Source: Symmetrospora coprosmae (taxonomy: Eukaryota; Basidiomycota; Cystobasidiomycetes; Symmetrosporaceae). From it: a stretch of DNA of 64,000 nucleotides. Shown here piece after piece: positions 22,805-33,490 of this stretch. The notes beneath the pieces were generated by a model. That model saw only the letters and a list, made by a program, of their open reading frames with translations, had not been told where the DNA came from and ran no database searches. A program made the translations under genes and the position numbers. Position 1 is the stretch's first letter; every line of letters begins with the position of its first letter. The stretch covers positions 62,001 through 126,000 of the forward strand of contig VUYT01000027.1 in assembly GCA_008802785.1 (NCBI GenBank), written 5' to 3'.

Positions 22805-24144
22805 ATGACGACCTTCCCCCTGCAGCAGAAGACAGAGTACCCGCACGCTACCCTGCTCAAGACAACCAAGGAGACGCCAAAGGATGGAGCAGTCACAATC
22901 TACCAGCTCGAGCTCCACAACCGGTACGGAAGCTCACCTGCCCGAGGTCCGGTCCCATCTGGAAGAGGCGGTCGCAACTCGGCCTCTGGGGATGTGCACA
23001 CTGATGCTGACCTGGCATCACGCTGGCCATCCGCAGACCCGACAACAGGCTCCTGCCGGACTTCATCACAGACTCTGTCAGTTGCGGAGACATCTCTCGA
23101 TCCGCGCGCACGCCCATGACCAAGACTGACCGGAAGAGACACCTCTGTGATCTCGACAGATACTACCTGCTCTCGACGATGTTGAGCGCGACTGGCGAGC
23201 TGACGCCATGAACGGCGGTGGGTGCATCGAAAGCGCAAGGCTTCGCGGCCTCAAGCTGACGTAGACTTCTCTTTCTGATTCTGCAGGAGGAGGTGCGCGA
23301 CTAGACCTTCAGGCACTCAGTTTCACAACTACACGCTTCTGAACTGACCTCAGCGATCTCCCCCTGCCGTACGCTCACAGCTGCCGCACTCGTCACGCAC
23401 GGTCCTGCGGATGCGCATCGCTTCTACTCGAACGGTGAGCAGCGATCCGCTCTCCTCACCTGCACGTTACGGAACCATCTCAATGCGACTGCCTTGTCCC
23501 ACCCAATCCAACAACAGGTCTCGACCTTCCTCTGGCAATGAAGACGCCCATGTTCTTCCCTCGCATGCTCAACGCCGTCTTTGCCAAGCTCTTGACATTT
23601 CCAATCCCGACAATCGCTGCGATCAACGGGCATGCATTCGCGGGCGGAGCGACACTGGCACTCGCACACGACTTCCGGATCATGAAGCACGCCGAGGGCA
23701 AGGGTCGAGCCATGTTTGCTCTCAACGAGATCGATTTCGGGGCCAATGTGAGGCCTTGATGCGCCTGAGCGACTCCTGCACGAGCCCTGTCCAATCTGAG
23801 CGTGGCTTTGTCGCATCGCGCAGATCCCCTTAGGCATGATGACCATCCTCAAAGCCAAGATCACGTCGCCTACCACCCTGCGCAAGGTCGCGCTCGAAGG
23901 GCAGCGCATCCTTGCACCGGAGGCTCTGGCGCTCGGCCTCGTTGACGATGTCGCAGGCTCCGGAGCCGAAGTCGTCGAGAAGTCCATCAAGCTCGGAGAG
24001 GCGTATGCCGTCAAGGCAAAAGCTCAGGCATGGGGACTCATCAAGGCCGGCATGTACCAGACGGCAGTGGCCGAGCTCGCCATCGACCGCGGAAACGACG
24101 GACTGGGGATGCACACCAAGATCGGCGGTGGGGCGAAACTGTAG
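22805..24144 (+). CDS. enoyl-CoA hydratase/isomerase family protein with peroxisomal C-terminus
   Basis: Crotonase-fold enzyme, most like fungal delta3,delta2-enoyl-CoA isomerases that act on unsaturated fatty acids. Multi-exon: MTTFPLQQKTEYPHATLL..LELHN, RPDNRLLPDFITDS, ILPALDDVERDWRAD, AAALVTHGPADAHRFYSNG, then LDLPLAMKTPMFFPRM with INGHAFAGGATLALAHDFRIM (oxyanion hole and CoA site), a FALNEIDFGA block, and IPLGMMTILKAKI to the end. The protein ends GGGAKL; AKL fits the PTS1 consensus [SAC][KRH][LM], so peroxisomal import is likely. A one- or two-codon uncertainty remains at the junctions near 23215-23380. Hydratase versus isomerase cannot be settled by eye. Confidence 0.86.
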
Positions 24145-24365
24145 CTTGTCAGTCTGTCGGATAACATGTGCGGCGGGAGGGCGATAGCCATGTAGCCAAG
24201 TATGGAAAGCAGCTCGGTCGCGTCATGCGCTGATCTGCGGCGAGCCGCAACCGTTGGGTACTGATAGATTTGCAGACTGACACACTGAACGAGGTCTGTT
24301 CAAGATACGACGATACCGTGTAGACTCGAAGCAGACCTGCTGCTTGAGCCCTCCTCAATTCCCCC

Positions 24366-25814
24366 TCAACTAGCTTTGCAGGGGTTCTCATAGTCCCGCA
24401 CAGCCGCTTCGAGCAGCATCACAAAAGCCATGCTCTCTGGCGACTGATCTGTCTGCTGCTGCCAGTTGAGAGGGTCTGCTACGCCAGTGAGCCTGATGGG
24501 TAAAGGCGCGTCAGACCACGACTTGTAGCACGGTGCTGCAAGCTCTGGGTGCTCACCACGAGGTCTCAGCGCTAAGCTTGCCATAGACGGCCTGATGGAT
24601 CTTCTCCGCTTGTTGAATCCGCTCGCTCTCGCTTTCAAGCACCCCAAGCGTGGCGAGCCTGTAAGCGGTGGCCGAGAGAAGTGCGCTTGACGCTGCATCG
24701 TCGAAAGTTTCTATGCCCTCATCGTATGTGTTTGGCAGCAGGCCAGTCTCTGGACTGAGCTCTGCGAAGGTCGCGCTAATAATGTCGTTGGCCCAGCCTG
24801 CGAGCTCGGCGATCTCGGGTGCCAGCATGCCATAGTACGTCGAATGTTCAAGGGTGGCCAGCACGCGGGTGATGCCCGCCGCAGCCCATGCCATGCCTGT
24901 CCCCCAGAAGTACGACCAGTGCTCATCGTGGGGATCGCCGCCCTTGACGTGGTGCCAGAGCAGGGTAGCAGGGTCCTGAAGGTATTCGCGGTACAGGCGG
25001 ATCTGCTGGAATGACTCGCGGACGATGGCCTCATTCTGGTTCATGACGCCCCAGTACGCCAGAAAGGGCGGGACCATCTGCGAGCAGAAGGGCTCTCAAC
25101 ATCAGCCTCCCACTCGCACGGACGGGACCCCAGACCTGGGTCCGCTCACGTAAACAAAGTCGTCCCAGGCAGACGCCGCTTCATCGACCGGTCTGTGCGA
25201 GATGGCCCCGTTCTCGAGCCTGGGCAACGTCCCCAATACCCAGTCGATCTCCCTTTGCGCGTACCGGGCGAATCTGTTCCTCGTGGCAGGGTCCGTCACT
25301 TGCGATAGGTAGGCGTTCACGAAAGATACGCCCAGGCTGGCCGTATCGCCCGCAGCGCCCTCGACTGCCAGGGACTGCGCCTCCTCGGGCAGCTTGTCCA
25401 TCCAGCCTTTAGCGATGGAGTCAACCTCCGGGGCAGTCATGAGACCTGCAAGCGAGGTCGGATACCATGTTGGCGAGAAGACGGTCATATTCGCATGCCG
25501 GAGCTCCAGGAGCGCTTGGGTGGCCGTGCCTGACATTGCTTTGGAGTTAGCAGGACTAGCATGTACGAGAAAGAATGGACGCATCGCTCACCGGCAACCC
25601 AGCTGTCTTCGCTGTTGAGGGCCAGATTCTGGATAACCTTGTCTAGCCGGTCTTGGGGCAAAAGTGGAGCAACGGGTGCGCACACGCCGGCTGGAGCGGA
25701 ACGAGCGAGCATAGTTCTTCGAAGCTGATGGTGGCGCGGGTGAGAAGAAGCGTGAGGCAGAGCGAGGCTAGCAGGGAGTAGAGCGAGTACGCAGAACGAC
25801 AGCAGGAGGGTCAT
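24366..25814 (-). CDS. secreted GH105-like six-hairpin glycosidase, copy A
   Basis: Probably an extracellular unsaturated-glucuronyl/galacturonyl hydrolase-like enzyme (GH88/GH105 six-hairpin fold). Four exons (25814-25592, 25538-25150, 25077-24557, 24492-24366) join to 419 aa. The signal peptide is MTLLLSFCVLALLPASLALP. Family blocks: PEEAQSLAVEGAAGDTASLGV, REIDWVLGTLPRLENGAISHRP, WDDFVYMVPPFLAYWG (the Asp before F/Y-M is the catalytic position in YteR-like enzymes), HWSYFWGTGMAWAAAGITRV, GLLPNTYD, FDDAASSALL, and SPESMAFVMLLEAAVRDY at the end. It lies head-to-tail with a paralog at 26477-28212, so it arose by local duplication. Substrate is not predictable from sequence. Confidence 0.86.
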
Positions 25815-26476
25815 GGCAGATGAGGGAGGAACGGGGCGGAAAGTGCTCAGGGAAGGTCTGTTCAGAGCAAAGGAAAGGCTCCAAGTTATCCGAGACGACG
25901 CTCTTGTAGCTGCAGGGACTCATGTGCTTGGCGATTCTCCAGGCAGTCAGTACATTTGGCCAGCCCGATGTTGCGGGACGTCGCTTGCGGTCCGGCAGAT
26001 TGCGAGAAAGGGCAAGACCGAGCTGGACAAGCAAGGCCAGGGTCCGGGTCAGGCGCGTCGCCGGATGCACTGAGTGTTACGTGACAGACGCCGTCACGGC
26101 ACATCACGCGTATCGTGTTTCGGTGGACCCTTTCTCTGGTCGAATTGGCGACAGCGCGACCTCCAGCCGGAGGCTTCTGCCAGTGGGGCCGAGTGCCCTC
26201 CGAACTGCCTACCGGCCGTCTGCGCTGAGGAGCAGCGTGATGAGTGATGGTTGCTCAAGCATGCATTGCGGATCGATGCGGTGAGCAATGCTGCTGTCTG
26301 TCTATCTACAACGAAAGTGGGCGAAAGGCCATGGACAAAAAGGGTATACCAAAAGATTGGGTCAGAGTGGCCCGACGGCTCGGTCGGATGAGACGGGCTA
26401 TGTTGTTGAGGCTTGTTGAAATGGTGTGCAGACTTTGCAGCTGTCGAGCGAACTTCTAAGGAAGACGCTACGCCTC
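25815..26476. other. intergenic between the two GH105-like paralogs
   Basis: 662 bp serving as promoter of copy A and 3' flank of copy B. No coding segment with splice support and no repeat that would mark the duplication breakpoint. Confidence 0.4.
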
Positions 26477-28212
26477 TCACACCTGTTGGACGGGCCGGTC
26501 CGCCACGACGGTCAGATTCGCCTTGAGCTCTAGCAGAGACGAGCCCTTCTGGTTTGGGCTGGTGATGGCCTTGTAGCTGTTCACGGAGGCGTCGAGGAGC
26601 ATGAGGAACGCCAGCGATTCCGGGCTCTCGTTGCTAACGGTGTAGAACTCGAGCGGGTCCGCACAAGATGCAACCCTGTGTGATGAGAAGTGATGGTCAG
26701 GTCTCCGTTCTAACTCTGCTGCAATAGCGAGCGCGGACCACTGTACTGACCATCCTCGCTCGCGATCGATCTTGGCATAGACGCCCTGGCGGATGCGCTC
26801 AGCCTGCGCCAACGTCTCGACGTCATTGTTGAGGAAGCCGAGCTGGGCCATGCGGTAGATGGAGGCTGCAATGAGCGCCGAGCTAGCAGAGTCGTCAAAG
26901 CCGCGCTCCCAGCCGTAGGTGTTGGGAAGTAGGCCCTGGTCGGACTGAATGACCGCCACAGAGGGAGGTCAGCACCGAGGCAATCAGGTTGCAAAAGTCA
27001 AGGTCAGACCCACGATGTAGGGTAGCACAGCTGTGACGAGCTCGTTCGCCCACTGGGCGAGCTGGTTTCGCTCGCGGTCGAAGGTGCCGGTGAAAGGCGA
27101 GTAGAGGTACGTAGCGTAGACTCTCGAGATACCTGCGATAGCCCATGCAATGCCGGTACCCCACAGCTTCCTGTCCTCCCAGTGTCCTCCAATGACGTGC
27201 ATGAGCAAGTTGGTCTCTGGGTCGCGCAGGATGTCGCGCATGGCAGCAATCTGCGTGAAGGCCTCCTTGGCGACGCTGATGTTCTTTGTCGCAATGCCGT
27301 AGTAGGCAAGGTAGGGCGGGCTCATGTAGAAGTTGTCGGCCCACACCTGCGGAGGCTCGTGCGGCGGGCGATGGCTGATCGCGCCATTCTCCATGCGCGG
27401 GATGGCAGTAAGCAGCCAGTCCGTCTCGCGCGCCGCGAACGTGTCGAAGACGGCGCCATCGGTGCCGTTTGGGTTCAGACCTGCATTGACGAAAGCCACT
27501 CCGACGGAGGCCGTATCTCCAGCGGCTCCTTCGATGACGAATTGCTGGGCATCGCTCGGTAGCTGGTCCAGCCAGTACTTTGCAATGTCGTTGACCTCTG
27601 GAGAGTGTGCACCTTCTGAAATGCGCCCGTAATAGTTTGGCGAGAACACTGAGAGTCTCGGGTAGTCCAGCTCGAGGATGGCTTGCGCTTGAGTGCCTGT
27701 GTGAGCGTTGTTATGACATCAGAAAACGGCTAGACGGCGCATAGGCCGCGTTGTTGGCCCTTGCACGCACCCGATACCCATGAGTGATGAGCATTGTCGG
27801 CCAGATTGGCTTTGACCTTTGCCATCAAGTCGGCATCGAGGACATCGGACACATTGACGCCTGGCTTGACCTTGAAGGCCTCGCGAGCGAATGCGGTGAC
27901 TGTGTCATTCTGCTTGCCAACGATGGACAGGGCCGAGTCAACGACAATGGTGCTCCTGCTCTTCCTGCTCCTGCCCAGATTATTGTCAATCGTGCTGGCG
28001 CTGCGACTTCTGCGCTGTCTGTTGAAGCGCGCCTCCAGACGATGCGATCCGCGTTCCTGCCTCTGATGCGATGATGCCGCAAGCAGACTCTGTTCGACGC
28101 TTCCTGCAGCGCTGACTATGGACAAACTCGCCAGCAGGCCGAGAAGTGCGATTGTGAGCATCTTCCAGGTGGCGGGCGGCCGGACAGCACCCTCTGCAGC
28201 GGACGTCCTCAT
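26477..28212 (-). CDS. secreted GH105-like six-hairpin glycosidase, copy B
   Basis: Tandem paralog of copy A on the same strand. Two possible ATGs: 28212 (MRTSAAEG) or 28161 (MLTIALLGLLASLSIVSAAG), the second giving a clean signal peptide. An Arg/Ser-rich pro-region follows, then the six-hairpin blocks: PSDAQQFVIEGAAGDTASVGV, ETDWLLTAIPRMENGAISHRP, VWADNFYMSPPYLAYYG (catalytic Asp position kept), KLWGTGIAWAIAGISRVYAT, GLLPNTYGWERGFDDSASSAL and SPESLAFLMLLDASVNSYK. Introns fall at matching places to copy A (before TQAQAILEL, after LPYIV, after RERGW). It differs by a longer C-terminus (about 30 residues, ending VVADRPVQQV) and divergent sequence overall, so the duplication is old. Confidence 0.85.
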
Positions 28213-29627
28213 GCCTCGTGGGTGTGTATATGTGAACGAATGTGTATTGTCGTTGGTGCAGGGGCTGCCAGAGACCCCTTGCGGAGGGTTGCAGACCAGA
28301 TTCGTGCAGCTCTTTGTCCTCCTCCAGGGAGGTCGTGCTGTTGCAAACGCCAAGCAGGAGGGGGAACGGAGGAGGCGAGAAAAGGACGGGCCTGCTCCTG
28401 GCTGGCGAGCTTTTGTGTGGTCGCAAAGGAGGTCCAGTCAGTTGGCATCAGTGCGACCAGGGGCGACTGTCTGTCAGTAGAATTCCCACTGCACTGCAAG
28501 TGCTGGGCCATGGCATGCATTTCTGCTCTTTCCTTCGTCACTGCTGTGTACGATGGCTTCGGAGGCGAGGCAACCGAGGAACGAGCGAGCGACCGAGCAG
28601 CGTGCCTGCCTGTGCTGGAAGACGCGTGAGGTGACACACAAGCCCCGGAGCAGGGTACCGGTCAAGCAGCCTCGGGTTTGCATAGCGCAGCTTCTATACA
28701 CTATACACAAGCGACAGCTACACCGGTACATCCTGGCTACCACTGCTGTGCTCAAGTTACGCTGCATCGATTGCCGCTCCTCGGCAGCAGCTTCAGACAC
28801 GACTCGTCAGGCCCTGCCCGGTACCGGTATAGACGGTGCGGCTGAACAGGGGCCGCAGACTCTCTATCGCAGAGGCGTCCTTCCGTACTACGGTACTGCT
28901 AATGCCGTTGCAAGCACTTTCGAGACCTGTTGGAAGCCTGGCTGGCCAAGCTGACCACGCCGCTCCAGAGGACGACAACACAGCCTGAGCCAGAGCCATC
29001 CCGAACGACCGTATGCCCCCTGAATGATATCAAACAGACCCCTTTGGTGTCCAGGGCTTGACGTCTGGTTGTCGATGAGGATGATATGCGCGATAAGGTC
29101 TTCAAGCGAGAGTTGTGGGTGAATTGGAGAAACACAGCGGCAGTCTGCGTTGCCGCATCCCACCTCGGAGCACATCCGGATCCCGATCGCGGGGTCCTTC
29201 CCAAGAACACTTGCCAAGTCGTACCAAGCGCATCTCTTGCAGGGAAGAGCAAAGCAGAGCACGCGGAAAAAGCGACCTGATTGCTTGATCGTGTTCCAGA
29301 GCGCATGGGGTTGCTGGCCATGATGTGAAAAAGCGGAGGCGTTATCGGCTCTTTTGGAGGGCGGAACTGGGGGCCGAGGACGTGCATGACAGACGAGACG
29401 CAGGAAGGAAACGGTCAGGCGACGATAGTCCCCGGATTTCCCGAAAGCGCCCAGGAGGAAGGAAAGCCTATCATCACGAGACCTTTCTCCCCTCTTTCCA
29501 TCTTCTGGTTCGTTGCTCCGTGACCTTCGTTCTCTTTCCTCTTCCCTTCCCAATCTCCCTCGAGCCCGGACAAAGCACATACAGGGAGGCTGCATACACC
29601 AGAAGAAAAGACAGGAACACCGTCAAG
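28213..29627. promoter_or_regulatory. long divergent intergenic region, GH105-like copy B / amino-acid permease
   Basis: At 1.4 kb this is the longest gene-free stretch in the window. It holds open frames on both strands, including a 235-codon minus-strand frame (28888-29595), but none shows a domain, signal peptide or splice pattern. CT-rich tracts near 29480-29560 on the plus strand precede the permease ATG. I infer an extended regulatory region for two genes likely to respond to nutrients; a non-coding RNA is possible. Confidence 0.4.
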
Positions 29628-32107
29628 ATGGATCCCATCGACGACAAGAAGTATGGGAAGGATCCCATGGCGAGCGGCAGTGACGTCGAGATCTCGACCG
29701 TCCGCCAGCGACAAGGCCTCTACGACCCATCGCAGGAGAAGAAGTTGACGCGATGGGGCCTCAACGCCGAGTCGTTCAAGCGAGCACCGGGCAGCACTGG
29801 AGGGCATGTGATCCATGGAAAGGAGCACGCTGATATGGAGCGAGCTGGCGACAGTGAGTGTCTCTGCGCTTGAGCGCCAGGCGCAGTGGGATCCCATCGG
29901 GCCTGTGCTGAGGCGCACTTCCTGCAGACGTCATGTTGCAGCAGCAGATGAAGAACCGCCACCTTCAAGTAAGCTTCCGCCTGGACATGGCTCCATCCGC
30001 TTCTTTGGCTGAGCTCGCTTCCTTCTTGCAGATGATCGCCGTCGGTGGCTCCATCGGTACTGGTCTCTTCATTGGATCGGGAGGAGCACTACGACGAGGA
30101 GGACCCGCTGCATTGGTCATCGACTGGACAATTATGGGTGGGTCGTCCATTATGAGCTCGCTCGCAACTGCACTGAGACTGATGTTCTCGCCACCTGATT
30201 CGCAGGTATCATGTTGCTCAACACCTGCCAGGCTATGGGAGAGATGGCCATCATGTACCCGGTTTCTGGAGGTTTCTACGTCCTGGTCTCAAGATTTATC
30301 GATCCATCCTGGGGATTTGCCATGGGGTGAGTTCAACTGCTCCAGGTAGCTCAGAATACGAAACATTCAGCTGACCCAGCCCTCCCTGTGATCTCAGATG
30401 GAACTACGTTTTCCAGTGGGCTACCGTCCTTCCGCTTGAACTTGTTGCTGCTGCCATCACCATGAACTTCTGGGATCGGGATCAGACAGTACCCATCGCC
30501 GTTTACATTACGTGAGTAGGGGTAAAACGGTTTGGGATCTGCCTGAAAGTCGCTTACCCTTGTCTGTACGCTCTTGCGCAGCATCTTCTTCCTCTTAATC
30601 CTCCTCATCAACGTCTTCGGCACGCTCGGGTTCGCGGAGGAGGAGTTCTGGTCGTCGTGCCTCAAGCTCACAATCATCATCATCTTCCTTGTGTCCGGCT
30701 TTGTCTTCGTGCTTGGCGGAGGTCCGAGTGACGGGCTTTACAGCGAGTACTGGGGAGCTCGGAACTACTACGACCCCGGAGCGTTCGCGAACGGCTTCAA
30801 GGGAGTCTGCGCAGTTTTCGTCACCGCCGCTTTCTCTTTCGCCGGAACCGAGCTCGTTGGTCTCGCCGCTACCGAGCACCCGAACCCACGCAAGGCCCTT
30901 CCCTCAGCTATCAAGTACGTTCCTCCGGCTGACACCGGCCTTGCGCCGAGGTTCTAGACTAAGAAGCTGCTTTCAACCTCGCAGGATGACCTTCTGGCGT
31001 ATCACTTTCATCTTCATCCTCTCGCTCCTTTTTGTCGGTCTCCTCGTCCGATCCGACAACCCCCGACTTCTCGGTGCTTCTTCGTACGACGCCAATGCCT
31101 CGCCTTTCGTTATTGCCTGTGAGTTCGCACCCATACTGAGTCTTGGCGCAAACTTCGCCTACTGACGGTGCGCTCATCCAAATAGTCGTCGATGCCGGCG
31201 TCCCTGGCCTGCCCCACATTGTCAACGCTACCATCACCGTCTCCGTCCTCTCCATCGGTCTCTCATGTGTCTACGCCGGTTCGCGTACACTCATGGCTCT
31301 CGCCGAGCAGGGCTACGCACCCCGAGTCTTCACCTACGTCGACAAGGCTGGCCGACCTCTCTGGGCAGTTTGCGCCATCCTTGCCTTCTTCCCCATGTGC
31401 GTTCATGCCGAAGACCGATAATGAGGGTCAACTCATCTGACGCACTTCCCATCCCGCAGTGCCTACTCGCAGACCAACCCTGAGATCGGAGGACAGGTCT
31501 TTGACTGGCTCCTCGCTCTCTCTGGACTGTCTACCATCTTCACATGGGTACGTTGGGCATAGCTTTCTCACAGCAGAGGTGTGTCACAGACTGACGCTGC
31601 GCTTCACAACCACCAGCTCTCCATCAACGTCGCGCACATCCGCTTCCGCATGGCCTGGAAGGCACAGGGCCACCATGTCGACGAGCTGCCATTCCGCGCA
31701 TTCGGTGGCATTTGGGGATCCGCCTTCGCTGCCGGTATCCTCATCCTCGTGCTCATCGCTCAGTTCTACATTGTGGGCCTCGACCAGCTGGGACCCTTTA
31801 CTGCCGCAATTCTTGTGCTGACGCGTCATTCCCCCCTGCCTCCTAGGCCATCTTCCCCATTGGCGGCACCGACAGCCCTGGAGACGCCGCCCAGTCGTTC
31901 TTCCTTGCCTACCTGGCATTCCCCATCCTCATCTTCTTCTACATCATCGGTTTCCTCTGGAAGCGACAGGGACCCAAGCGTGCGTCCGAGATCGATCTCG
32001 TCACTGGCCGAAAGTGCTTCGAGACCGCCGAGGAGCTCAACGCATGGAGGGCACGCACCAAGGACTGGCCGATGTGGAAGCGCATCGTCCAGAAGCTCTT
32101 CGGCTAG
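29628..32107 (+). CDS. amino-acid permease (YAT/AAT family)
   Basis: Plasma-membrane proton-coupled amino-acid importer. About ten exons. The cytosolic N-terminus ([16 protein letters not shown]) leads to [22 protein letters not shown] in TM1, the hallmark of the fungal AAT family. Membrane segments follow: [113 protein letters not shown], the conserved [57 protein letters not shown] and [19 protein letters not shown]. The tail is [10 protein letters not shown]. Substrate range cannot be read from sequence. It is divergent from GH105-like copy B. Confidence 0.93.
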
Positions 32108-32290
32108 ATCAGTCGAAGCCGTTAGCGCAGAACGTTGGATACGATAGTCATGTCGGGAAAAGTGGGCGGGCATCGTCACAGTGTCTGTTCAAGTGGGCTG
32201 TTACAATGTAGCCCTGAGCACAGTATTGGAAAAGACATTCGTAAACGCGACGAAGCCTCCTAGTGCCTGGGACAGTGTGACTTCGCGCTA

Positions 32291-33151
32291 CTATGCCTTG
32301 CCGATCCCGCCAGGTGCAGCCACTGAGCGCGTCTCTGTCTGCTCTGAAGACCACGATTGACCTGGCGCTGCTCCTTTGGCATTCTGCAGCGCTTCCACAG
32401 ACCCTTGGCTGTACAGCGAAGGGGTTCCGGCTCTAGAAGGGCGGTAGGGAAACTCCTCCTGCGAAGAACCGGGAGCTGGGTCCGAGTGCTCCGTGACTGT
32501 CACTTCCGGAACCACCCATGGCTCGGTTTGTGGGCCCGCTTCTTCTGCCACAGCCTTCTCTGAGCCGTCTGAACCATCACCGTGAGCAGCTAAAGCAGAC
32601 TTGAGCTCGCTGCATTCGCGCGAGCGCTTTCGCAGGCAGAGGCCCAGAACGGCGATGAGGAGGACACAGGTGAGTAGTGCCATCAGGAGGCAGAAGTACA
32701 GGAGGTTCATCCAGGTGCTGAGGACTTCTTCAGGCCCCTGCGAGTCGTCTTCAGGGCCGTCATCGTCTTCTTCGGCGCCCGTGAGACTTGTGACCTGGCT
32801 CTTGACGGCTTTTGTAGCCGAGGAATAGATGCTCGACGCGCTGTCGGTGAGGCCTTTGCTAACGGAAGTGGGTGTAGTCGATGTCCGGCCAGTCGGGGTG
32901 ATGCTCTCGAGCGCCGTTTCTGGATCTTCGGTTAGACCTAGTGCAGAGGAGTACGCGGACAGCGCTGAAGAGGTCAGGTCATCTGCCTTGCCCCGCCGCT
33001 GCTTTATATGCGTGTCGGTTGTCCGTGAGAGCGAGCCGGGAATCGAGGTTATCGGAGCAGCGCGAGCGGCTGTCAGGAAGAGGTCATGGATGAAAAGGAG
33101 GGTGGCCAGCGTCCAGCGCAGGCGGGAGTGAGCAAGGTGCCAGACCTGCAT
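32291..33151 (-). CDS. unknown single-pass type I membrane protein
   Basis: Intronless, 286 aa. I do not recognise the family. The N-terminus LRWTLATLLFIHDLFLTAARA looks like a signal peptide ending near residue 31. About 110 Ser/Thr-rich extracellular residues follow, then an acidic GAEEDDDGPEDD stretch. One strong membrane segment, NLLYFCLLMALLTCVLLIAV, lies at about residues 147-170 with a basic stop (CLRKRSRE), giving a cytosolic tail of about 110 residues rich in Ser/Pro/Glu. The architecture (signal peptide, Ser/Thr-rich stalk, TM, disordered tail) resembles fungal wall sensors such as Wsc/Mid2, but there is no Cys-rich WSC domain. A small protein of similar layout lies at 35002-35451, beyond glyoxalase I. 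Confidence 0.7.
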   Translation of the reverse strand: MQVWHLAHSRLRWTLATLLFIHDLFLTAARAAPITSIPGSLSRTTDTHIKQRRGKADDLTSSALSAYSSALGLTEDPETALESITPTGRTSTTPTSVSKGLTDSASSIYSSATKAVKSQVTSLTGAEEDDDGPEDDSQGPEEVLSTWMNLLYFCLLMALLTCVLLIAVLGLCLRKRSRECSELKSALAAHGDGSDGSEKAVAEEAGPQTEPWVVPEVTVTEHSDPAPGSSQEEFPYRPSRAGTPSLYSQGSVEALQNAKGAAPGQSWSSEQTETRSVAAPGGIGKA

Positions 33152-33490
33152 TGGGGGTATGAGCGGGGATGGACACGTCTCTCGTTAGATGTGGGATCTC
33201 GGTGGACTGAGCGAAAGCGACCCGCGCCCGGACGCCTCGCAGACGATGCAGTGATGCTCAATAGGCTGAGAGGTGCAGAGAGGTGCATAGCCACTGCCCA
33301 GATCTGGATCCGTCAAAGGATGTCAAGGCGGAAGTCATCCGCCCACTCAAGCGCAGCCGCCCGCGAGCCGGCTGGCAGCACCCGCTCAAGCAGTGTGAGA
33401 TCTTCCTTGTTGTAGACAGCATTGCGAGACAATCAGTACAAGCATACGAGTAGTGCAACCTTTCGCTGTGACATTGTCCGTCTCGAAGCG
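33152..33490. promoter_or_regulatory. divergent promoter, membrane protein / glyoxalase I
   Basis: 339 bp between two outward-facing genes. No clear TATA box; no other feature seen. If glyoxalase I starts at 33632 rather than 33491, the promoter/leader is longer. Confidence 0.4.

Noticed and set aside
28888-29595. 235-codon open frame on the minus strand upstream of the permease
   Set aside because: No domain, no signal peptide and an odd composition rich in Arg/Cys. Long open frames arise by chance in GC-rich DNA.
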